Positions 1-64,000 of a stretch of DNA of 64,000 nucleotides are shown one piece after another. Location of the stretch: positions 62,001 through 126,000 of the forward strand of contig BAAHQB010000320.1 of assembly GCA_054601695.1 (NCBI GenBank), written 5' to 3'. This DNA is from Amorphochlora amoebiformis (taxonomy: Eukaryota; Cercozoa; Chlorarachniophyceae). The translations under genes and the position numbers were made by a program. A model generated the notes under the pieces. The model did not search any database. It worked only from the letters and a program-made list of their open reading frames with translations, and was not told the DNA's origin. Positions within the stretch are counted from its first letter, which is position 1, and each line of letters begins with the position of its first letter.

Positions 1-86
1 AAAATTTGCATATACGTATACATGCAAAGAATTATTATAACCCCAACATCTAAACTGTTAACATCATTCAATAGTGGAGAAAGACA

Positions 87-14011
<13,925 letters not shown>

Positions 14012-14142
14012 TAGTTACTGTTAGTTACTATTAGTTAGAATGCGTCTAGTGCGTAGGTGCATGGTCGGTAAGCTATGCAAATTTATGAAATTTTAATTCT
14101 ATCATAGTACATCATAGTACGTACACATTTATATGAATATAT

Positions 14143-14175
<33 letters not shown>

Positions 14176-14669
14176 ATCATACATGTTGTACTTGATCTAG
14201 TAGAAGTAGTACTTCACTTGCATCAGAAAAACTATAAATAACCACTCTATCCACTAGAACCATGCAATACTCTAGTAGAAGTAGTACTTCACTTGCATCA
14301 GAAAAACTATAAATAACCACTCTATCCACTAGAACCATGCAATACTAGAGATATTTTGGAATTGGCACTGAGATGTCACTAAATTCCAATTATAATCATA
14401 AATTACTACATGTGCATAAATTTAGGGCCGCATCTACTAGGTCTAGTAGGTCTACACCCGATATGTAAATGTCGAATACTACAACCGTATTTATCTCATC
14501 GTCGTCGCCTCATCACCATCTACTTCATCCTCGCTAAGTTTGACAATTATATCTGAATAAAAATTAATATATACATACATATATATATGTGTATATATAT
14601 TTATAAATATATACATATATATATATATATATATAAGTATATAAATATAGTTTTATATTATACATCTGG

Positions 14670-14711
<42 letters not shown>

Positions 14712-14734
14712 TATATATATATAAATATATTATA

Positions 14735-14775
<41 letters not shown>

Positions 14776-14851
14776 TAAGTATGTATATGCGTATATTGTT
14801 ATTATATATTTATATATACACCAGTAGTAACAAGAGTATAAGAGTATACAT

Positions 14852-14887
<36 letters not shown>

Positions 14888-14988
14888 TATATAAATATAG
14901 TTTTATATTATATATCTGGTATTATATATATATATATATGTGTATATACATATATATATATATATATATAAATATATATATTTATATA

Positions 14989-15029
<41 letters not shown>

Positions 15030-15105
15030 TAAGTATGTATATGCGTATATTGTTATTATATATTTATATATACACCAGTAGTATACAGAGTATAAGAGTA
15101 TACAT

Positions 15106-15144
<39 letters not shown>

Positions 15145-15294
15145 CATATATATAATTATGTGTGTATATATATATTTTTATGTATATATATATATGTATA
15201 TATATGTATAAATGAAATATATATTATATATATTATATTATATATATATATATATATATAAATATATATACATATATATATACATATAAATACA

Positions 15295-15334
<40 letters not shown>

Positions 15335-15339
15335 CATAA

Positions 15340-15385
<46 letters not shown>

Positions 15386-15425
15386 GGGCTTTGGTTGCAC
15401 TAGAGTGATTTGAATGCTACCGTGA
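14012..15425. repeat. intergenic region with two tandem duplications and TA repeats
   Basis: No coding signal is seen between the 3' end of the repeat-protein gene and the convergent DJ-1 gene. An exact 75-bp unit is duplicated (14196-14270 and 14271-14345). A roughly 250-bp unit is duplicated (14633-14882 and 14883 to about 15110), marked by ATAAGTATATAAATATAG and by ACACCAGTAGTA near its end. The rest is (TA)n. Confidence 0.85.
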
Positions 15426-16250
15426 TTAAAGGCTGGACTTGATAAGCAGTCCCTCGGCCACCTTATTCGCTTCCTCCTCTCCCACCAGGATACGGAGAAG
15501 CTCGACGCTAAACTCAAGAGTTGTACCTTATAACTCAGATCAGTCTATACGTCGTAGTATTACATGAGGTAAAAATATCTGCTGACCGGGTCCTTGGCTC
15601 GTGACGACGCGCGACTCGTTGTCAATGACGACTCTCGACGAGGGATCGTTGGAGATTGACCCGATGATCTTCTCTTGCAACTTCGGAAAGCACGTTGCTG
15701 ACTTTGGAAGCAGGCCGTTCGGCTCAAGAACGACAGCAGGTGACGCACAGATGGCCGCATACCACTCGCCCTTCTCCTTGCGGTCCTTGAGCATAGACAG
15801 CAGCTTCGGACTGTTCGCGAACGCCTGAGCCCCTGGTAATCCTCCCGGAAGCACCACCATATCGCAGTTGTTGTCCTTGAAGTCCTCGAGGTGAGTGTCT
15901 GCTACGAATGTCATTCCGCGGCTCATCTTACACTTCAGGTCGCCTCCACCTACCTTCGCGAGGATAGCATTCACACCCCCGCGAATGAGCGTGTCGTATA
16001 TCCCGCTGGTTTCGATCTCTTCACTTCCGTCGGCGATGCAGACAACCACTTTAGGCCCATCAGCCGTTGTGGGCGATGCCGCTCGTGCCCTCGTTTGCAT
16101 GATATCACCTCTGCGGTACACCCCCGGGACGGTACCCCGCGACCGGTTGACAGAAGGACGTGCGATCTTAAGCCTAGATCGTAATGTGAGTCGACAGAGT
16201 ATCGTGGCAACGGCTCCGAGCGAAAGGAGCCAGGTTATCCTCTTCCCCAT
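15426..16250 (-). CDS. DJ-1/PfpI superfamily protein with N-terminal extension
   Basis: Exons 15587-16250 and 15426-15526 join in phase (GGACCCG, donor GTCAGC, acceptor TATAAG). From the Met at 16248-16250 the protein has 254 residues. The core starts with a beta strand (PKVVVCIADG), followed by S-E-E-I-E with the conserved Glu (residue 80), a VVLPGG segment, the nucleophile elbow AICASP with Cys168, and a TSQGPGTTLEF segment matching the DJ-1 C-terminal region, ending KSSL. DJ-1 proteins of about 190 residues act as redox-sensitive chaperone/glyoxalase-like enzymes. This one adds about 65 residues: a hydrophobic stretch (residues 7-18) followed by an Arg-rich segment, compatible with a signal or organelle-targeting sequence. 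An upstream in-frame Met (16347-16349) and a downstream one (16098-16100) are alternative starts; the latter would give a plain cytosolic DJ-1. The family call is firm; location is inference. Confidence 0.93.
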
Positions 16251-16371
16251 TCCGTGGGGGTATTTCTGGATATCATATATATAATCATATCTACATCTAT
16301 CAATAATAAGATATCTTTCCAATTGTCCTCCAGTTGTCACAGATGTCACTCTGATTAGTCACTGTGTCCCA
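16251..16371. promoter_or_regulatory. bidirectional promoter region
   Basis: Only 121 bp separate the likely start codons of the leftward DJ-1 gene and the rightward signal-peptide gene. No (TA)n tract is present, unlike nearly every other non-coding stretch here. No specific factor site is claimed. Confidence 0.5.
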
Positions 16372-19270
<2,899 letters not shown>

Positions 19271-19462
19271 ATAGGGCACATGGATAGCCGCGCAGACCCG
19301 CAGGCCAAAACGTCCTAAGAGAAGGAAGACCTCTAACCCTTTGGCATATAGATAAGTAATATTGCTGACTCGAGGCGTATGCACAATGCAGAATTAATGT
19401 CATAAGGTTTTAACTGAGCTTAGAAGTTCCAATTATGGAATTAAATGTATACACATATACAG

Positions 19463-19521
<59 letters not shown>

Positions 19522-19556
19522 CATATGTATGTAAATACATCCATTTTATAATATAC

Positions 19557-19587
<31 letters not shown>

Positions 19588-19596
19588 TGCGCAATT

Positions 19597-19648
<52 letters not shown>

Positions 19649-19795
19649 TATATATATATATATATATATAATATATGATATATATACATATATTAAATCT
19701 ATGTATATATATATATATACTTTCTATGCATTACATATAAATATATATATATATATGTATATACATGAATTATGTATATATGTGTATATATATTA

Positions 19796-19830
<35 letters not shown>

Positions 19831-19881
19831 ATGTTTATATGCGTACATGCATACATGTGTATATGTACATATATATACTTA

Positions 19882-19913
<32 letters not shown>

Positions 19914-19915
19914 TA

Positions 19916-20013
<98 letters not shown>

Positions 20014-20017
20014 ATAT

Positions 20018-20063
<46 letters not shown>

Positions 20064-20206
20064 TATATGAAAGTTTATACATACGTAAAAATAGTATTAT
20101 TGTATACTATTATCATCTGGGCATAGTATTTGAATTAATAGTGATACAGTCTGTACATATATATATATATATACATATATATACATATATATATATATAC
20201 AATATG

Positions 20207-20247
<41 letters not shown>

Positions 20248-20258
20248 CATACACATGT

Positions 20259-20294
<36 letters not shown>

Positions 20295-20401
20295 CGTTTT
20301 ACGCACAAATATATATTCATACATTTTATAAATAATATATATATTTATATACATATATAAAAATAACGTATATATCACGATGATCTATACTATGTTAAAA
20401 G
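19271..20401. repeat. TA-repeat intergenic stretch
   Basis: After about 170 bp of balanced composition with no coding signal, the stretch is almost entirely (TA)n with ATG/ACA interruptions. No gene is seen. Confidence 0.7.
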
Positions 20402-20519
20402 CGCTAACCCTAACCCTAATCTAGACCTTAACCCCACCCTAACCCTAGCCCTACCTTAACCGTAACCCTGACCCTAACCCTAACCCTAACCCTAACCCTA
20501 ACCCAAACCCTAACCCTAG
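20402..20519 (+). repeat. interstitial telomere-like CCCTAA array, left part
   Basis: Degenerate then regular CCCTAA units, about 19 copies, immediately left of a balanced-composition fragment carrying one exon-like sequence. Confidence 0.9.
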
Positions 20520-20648
20520 TGTCTGCGTGTGTGTCTGTGTGATTAGCATGGAGGTGGCATTCCGATTGCTCACCAGTCTCCTTCCCTTGATGCTGGATAT
20601 TCTTTGTGTGGCGCGCACACGTGCTACACCCGACACCCGTTCCTGCAG

Positions 20649-20724
20649 GCTGCTGGAGGACTACAAGGAGCCGCAGCGGTCGCAGATCCCGGACTACCTC
20701 TTCAAGCCCAACTATGGCGCGGCC
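20649..20724 (+). pseudogene. isolated galactocerebrosidase (GH59)-like exon
   Basis: After the acceptor TTCCTGCAG the frame reads [23 protein letters not shown]. This matches the conserved early region of GH59 galactocerebrosidases, where a Pro-rich, RSQI.DYLFKP(N)FGA-like segment precedes the catalytic barrel. No exon for the preceding SGGGATS-like or following IGGDG-like segments is visible on either side. There is no GT donor: the frame runs straight into CCCTAA repeats (HPNPNP...). It is either a fragment captured between telomere-like arrays, or part of a gene with a non-GT donor and exons hidden further away. The similarity is from memory; no search was done. Confidence 0.6.
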
Positions 20725-20943
20725 CACCCTAACCCTAACCCTAACCCTAACCCTAACCCTAACTCTAACCCTAACCCTAACCCTAACCCTAACCCTAACT
20801 CTAACCCTAGCCCTAACCTTAACCCTAGGCCTAACCCTAACCCTAACCCTAGGCCTAACCCTAACCCTAACCCTAGGCCTAACCCTAAACCTAACGCTAA
20901 CCCTAACCCTAACCCTAACCCTAACCCTAACCCTAATCCTAAT
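20724..20943 (+). repeat. interstitial telomere-like CCCTAA array, right part
   Basis: About 36 units, mostly CCCTAA with variants (CTCTAA, CCCTAGG, CCCTAAA), arranged in higher-order groups such as repeated CCCTAGGCCTAA. It ends directly in (TA)n. Confidence 0.92.
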
Positions 20944-21023
20944 GGTAAATATATATATATATATAATGTATATATATATATATATAAAAATATATATATT
21001 TAAATCAATATAATATAATGATA

Positions 21024-21077
<54 letters not shown>

Positions 21078-21090
21078 AATAAATATAGTA

Positions 21091-21157
<67 letters not shown>

Positions 21158-21426
21158 TTAAATCAATATAGTATAATGATATATATATATATATATTTAA
21201 AATCAATATAATATAATGATATGTACACAATAATGTGCCAGTTGTATGATAAAATAATATGTATACAGCAATGAGCCACATGTACATCAATATGATACAA
21301 TAATTACACAATGAGCGATATATCAATGCAAATAATATAAGCGTTAATGGAACGTAATGAACATTACAATGCATAGTAAGAAATAAAAAAAGAAACAAGA
21401 ACACAAAAAATGTAGGAAAAGATGAA
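20944..21426. repeat. TA repeats with repeated TTTAAATCAATATA blocks
   Basis: A block close to TATTTAAATCAATATAATATAATGATATGTAC occurs about four times between (TA)n runs from 20990 to 21225. The remainder is AT-rich and non-coding. Confidence 0.65.
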
Positions 21427-21536
21427 GGATACCACAACGCCGTGTTCCCGCCTTGTCCCCCACGGCAGTACTAACGAGTCCCAATGACGCTTTACTTCCG
21501 AGTTCGGGGTGTATTAGCCGTGGTATGGTGGTATCC
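21427..21536 (-). rRNA. 5S rRNA-like gene
   Basis: On the minus strand the 110-nt sequence opens GGATACCAC and closes GTGGTATCC, a perfect 9-bp helix I. It contains CATACCACGG, CCGAACTCGGAAGTAAAGCG (the internal A-box region), TTGGGACTCGTTAGTACTG and GGGGGACAAGGCGGGAACAC (the C-box/loop E region). A TTTT run, the usual Pol III terminator, follows about 12 nt after the 3' end. It is about 10 nt shorter than typical 5S, the loss being before CCGAACTCGG. It may be a divergent functional gene or a slightly deleted copy. Confidence 0.85.
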
Positions 21537-22860
21537 ATTCATATATCGGAAAATATTTTACCTATTCAAATTTATCTTAGCACTTATATCACACGTACAC
21601 CGCCCAAAAGATATCAAGCCTTCTGCTCTTTGCACGTAATACTCGAAGATTTAAAATCGATAATCGTACTGAGTGCTATATCCCTGCCCACATGGATTCA
21701 AAAACATCTAGACTATAGCTCCAACGAGGGTACAGCGTACACCCTTCGGCCTTCGGGGGTGAGGAAAGGTGTTTGCTTCCGTCGTATGTGATCGACTGTA
21801 ACTGGGACCTGGGGGAATAATTATACACATATACGTGTTCGATTTTAAATTTTGCGACTAGTCGTTTATTAAATACCTACTAGTTAAATAGCGGCGACCA
21901 CAGGAGGTAAAACGAGAGGGTTGAGTGGGATAAGATAAAGGCGACAGAGGTGAGAGCTCGGTGCCGCCTCCCGGCGACTGTTTGTTGCCCGTAGCTCAAC
22001 GTCTACCCTGACGGGATGTATGGATTTTAAAAAAAGTTCTAAGTACACCATCTCCAGTTATATTTGGTTATCGTATCAAGAATAAGTTCCGTGAGCAGCT
22101 TAAAGTTTGCGCCAGAAGTCCCGTTTCGCACGCACCGGACTATCCCCAATCCGTCGAATTTTGCATCCGACACGAAGTGTGGCTTCTACACCTCTTCCCC
22201 CCCAGATCTTCTTCAATTTTCATCGTGTGTGTTGCCTATTAAATCCTTGAAGGAAGTTTCAGACTTCCAATATTAGATTCTATCTCACATCGTCGACAAT
22301 TCGGTGTCCCCCACATGCTAAGGGTCCGGCGCCATGTCTCCGGGATTCCACCCGAAATCCCCGGTTAGAGCTGATGAAGATGATCTCATGGAATCTCCAT
22401 GAAGTTGTCCTTCGATATAAGGTAATTTCGCCTGAAAGTGCAAGATAAGGACACGTGCCCACATTATTGTCAACCCACATCACGGGGATCGACGTGGTTT
22501 CAGTTGGAATGGGTATCGAGGGGGTAATAGCCGTGTAGACATGTATATCATAAACGTTTGATTTCAGGATATAGATATATTGATACAAGGAGTGTGAGAA
22601 AAGTTCCGATGTAAATATTTTCACGGTGCGGGGGCGTCGAGCCAGCAATCTCCCACCGTTTCGGTACTCTCTTTTTCTTTCTCCCCCCCCCCCCTCAAGT
22701 CTCTCGCTCTCTTCTGTCCACATGCTTCCCTCTCTTTGGATAGTGGAAGTAATCGTGATGGTAAAAATTGAACTTATGACCATCATGTGTGACATATATA
22801 TGTGTGTTCGTATATATATTTCTAATTCTGCATATAATGGCTTGCCATCCGTTTAATTCC
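21537..22860. other. balanced-composition block without recognisable gene
   Basis: This is the longest stretch here without long TA runs. The minus frame at 22280-22560 is open, with a candidate acceptor before GEITLYRRTT, but no family is recognised and the region also has stops in all frames. A stable hairpin candidate sits at about 21745-21770 (CACCC...GGGTG around TTCGGCCTTCGG). A poly(C) run lies near 22683. A 3' UTR, an RNA gene or a decayed mobile element are all possible. Confidence 0.4.
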
Positions 22861-27180
<4,320 letters not shown>

Positions 27181-27351
27181 ACATAGCATTACTACGTCTA
27201 ATTTTATGTGGGATTGTTGAATATGTGTATGTGGATATTTGTATGTATACGTGCATACATATGTACACATATAATAATTCGTATGTGAGATTTGTATATA
27301 CATATACATATATACTGTTATACGTGTACCAAACTATTTAGTATTTTATAA

Positions 27352-27396
<45 letters not shown>

Positions 27397-27426
27397 ATAT
27401 ATATACTAGATATATCATAGAGTTTA

Positions 27427-27611
27427 TCGGCACTCTACAACCTGCTTCGCAGTACGTGTCGTTTCGATAATTATCGCTCCGCGTCGTATCAGCTATACCT
27501 TATTGTTAATAATTCGCGAGAGATCCGCCTAGACCTGGGATGCCAAAACAATATGGTTTAATGGCGGGAAATAGGGCGGGACAATAAGCAATCGCTGATT
27601 ACCATGCTACG

Positions 27612-27682
<71 letters not shown>

Positions 27683-27812
27683 AATATATATATATATATG
27701 TATAGTTGTAAGCGTAGAATAGTAATCAGCGTTAGCTAGGTAGAGCTCGAGCCGCTACGAAGCGGAGCGATAATTATAGAAATGACTTCGTATTGCAAAG
27801 CAGTGTAGTGCC

Positions 27813-27814
<2 letters not shown>
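27427..27814. mobile_element. fold-back element with nested inverted repeats
   Basis: Imperfect outer arms 27427-27483 and 27761-27814 (TCGGCACT...CGATAATTATCGCTCCGC and its complement), and inner arms 27591-27615 and 27709-27732 (CGCTGATTACCATGCTACGC and its near complement). The centre is (TA)n and the outside is (TA)n on both sides. The element is about 388 bp with no ORF: MITE-like or foldback. It lies between the 3' ends of two convergent genes. Confidence 0.75.
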
Positions 27815-27889
<75 letters not shown>

Positions 27890-28007
27890 AAGATATCTAG
27901 ATATATATATATATTATTTCAAAATATATATATTATATATCTTAGCAATGCTAGTATGTACTAATTTACTAGCGGAAGCTTTTGCAATTAATTATGCATG
28001 ACACATA

Positions 28008-28130
28008 TTGTACTACGCATGCACCGTACGTACATCGTATTGTACTACGCATGCACCGTACGTACATCGTACGTACGTACATCGTATTGTACTACGCATG
28101 CACCGTACGTACATCGTACGTACGCTGGAT
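28008..28130. repeat. palindrome-rich minisatellite, three copies
   Basis: A unit starting ATTGTACTACGCATGCACCG and continuing with CGTACGTACATCG repeats is present three times with variable numbers of CGTACGTAC. It is dense in self-complementary 6-mers (CGTACG, GCATGC). The region 28131-28704 that follows has no supported feature. Confidence 0.75.
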
Positions 28131-28704
28131 CACGGTGGATATATACGTGCGCGTATACGTAAAGTTTTTATTACTAAGAACTCTAGCTTGGCCGGTACGT
28201 AAGTCGCGCACGCCGACGTACGTACGCACAAGTATCTAACTTGGATAAAACTACTACACAAATATCTAGGATAGAATATAGTGCAGCTGTGAATCGCCTG
28301 TGATAAATATAGATAGTTCAAATGGTATTAAGCGGATTGTACGTGCGTACCGATCCCTGTCACGGAAACCAATTACGCTAGTTACGGGTAATGCAGGAAG
28401 GCTTCTTGTTCTAGTAAAGACAGAGTATCCGTACACAGGGTACCGAAATTTATGCAGATCCATTGTCCTGATAAACAGTTAGAATATTTCAAGTTGTTTT
28501 GGTCCCTCTTGAATTACTTTGAATTTGTTTTAAAATTCTTTTAATGACTATCTAGACTATTGTTAAGTTTTCGAGACAGAATCCGCCAGGCAGCTGTGCC
28601 GTCGAGGTATTCAGAATATCTACTTAGTGCCAGAACCTAAATGCATAAAAATTGAAGCGATGATGTCTACATATTTGCTTGGCCAATCATCGAGCCGGGC
28701 GCTA

Positions 28705-63388
<34,684 letters not shown>

Positions 63389-63389
<1 letters not shown>

Positions 63390-64000
63390 CGCACGCGCGC
63401 GCGCGCGCGCACACACGCGCGCGCGCGCGCGCGCGCGCGCGCGCGCGCGCGCGCGCGCGCGCGCGCGCGCGCGCGCGCGCGCGCGCGCGCGCGCGCACGC
63501 GCACGCGCGCGCGCGCGCGCGCGCGCGCGCGCGCACGCGCGCGCGCGCGCGCGCGCGCGCGCGCGCGCGCGCGCGCGCGCGCGCGCGCGCGCACGCACAC
63601 GCACACACACACACATGCACGCACGCGCGCGCGCGCGCGCGCGCGCGCGCGCGCGCGCGCGCGCGCGCGCGCGCGCGCGCACGCGCGCGCGCGCGCGCGC
63701 GCGCGCGCGCGCGCGCGCGCGCGCGCGCGCGCGCGCGCGCGCGCGCGCGCACACACACACGCGCGCGCGCGCGCGCGCGCGCGCGCGCGCGCGCGCGCGC
63801 GCGCGCGCGCGCGCGCGCGCGCGCGCGCGCGCGCGCGCGCGCGCGCGCGCGCGCGCGCGCGCGCGCGCGCGCGCGCGCGCGCGCGCGCGCGCGCGCGCGC
63901 GCGCGCACGCGCGCGCGCGCCGGCGGCGCGCGCGCGCGCGCGCGCGCGCGCGCGCGCGCGCGCGCGCGCGCGCGCGCGCGCGCGCGCGCGCGCGCGCGCG
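63389..64000. repeat. (CG)n tract longer than 600 bp, open at the window edge
   Basis: Begins abruptly after (TA)n as ACGCACGCGCGC and runs to the last base. It is interrupted only by a few CA steps (63411-63416, 63592-63625, 63751-63760) and a CCGGCGG phase flip at 63920. Alternating purine-pyrimidine CG is the strongest known Z-DNA-forming sequence. The total length is unknown. A sequencing or assembly artefact cannot be excluded. Confidence 0.9.

Noticed and set aside
15571-16284. Plus-strand ORFs opposite the DJ-1 exon
   Set aside because: Antisense shadows; the minus frame has full DJ-1 signatures.
20428-21030. 200-codon Arg-Val repeat ORF on the minus strand and Asn-Pro/Leu-Thr ORFs on the plus strand
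   Set aside because: They arise from the CCCTAA hexamer, whose length divides by three; only the GH59-like exon inside is protein-like.

Overview
The window is eukaryotic nuclear DNA, probably from an intron-rich protist. It is overwhelmingly (TA)n-rich sequence, with short islands of balanced base composition. Almost none of the long open frames are genes: runs of Tyr-Ile or Tyr-Ile-His are translations of TA/TACA repeats, and runs of Ala-Arg are translations of a CG repeat. The real coding sequence is in many small exons (23-138 nt), each beginning after AG and ending before GT. They join in phase into recognisable proteins. TAA, TAG and TGA all act as stops, so the code looks standard. Interstitial CCCTAA/TTAGGG arrays suggest a TTAGGG-type telomere. 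I cannot name the organism; exons that mostly begin with G after AG and weak donor sites are only loosely suggestive of an alveolate or related protist.

Layout, left to right. (1) 87-14011, + strand: a complete 21-exon gene for a 423-residue protein of six degenerate repeats with an L-x-x-W start and a Y-x-L-G end; function unknown. (2) 15426-16250, - strand: a two-exon DJ-1/PfpI family gene with an N-terminal extension. (3) 16372-19270, + strand: a divergent gene whose start codon is 121 bp from that of the DJ-1 gene; it encodes a small lysine/glutamate-rich protein with a signal peptide. (4) 20402-20943: CCCTAA-type arrays surrounding a single exon resembling galactocerebrosidase (GH59). 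(5) 21427-21536, - strand: a short 5S rRNA-like gene. (6) 25422-27180, + strand: the 3' end of an unrecognised gene. (7) 28705-62238, - strand: a DEAH-box (DEVH) RNA helicase of the DHX36/YTHDC2/DHX57 type, 33 well-supported exons over 33.5 kb. Its first exons, including the P-loop exon, lie beyond the right edge. (8) 63389-64000: a tract of more than 600 bp of almost pure (CG)n, in what should be an intron of the same helicase gene.

Exons make up about 9% of the repeat-protein gene and about 7% of the visible helicase gene. The introns hold (TA)n, (TG)n, (AAT)n, GA/CT tracts, a TTAGG-related minisatellite, a family of roughly 260-360 bp TA-flanked elements (some with a tRNA-like end), and several local segment duplications. 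Some of these duplications have copied pieces of exons.
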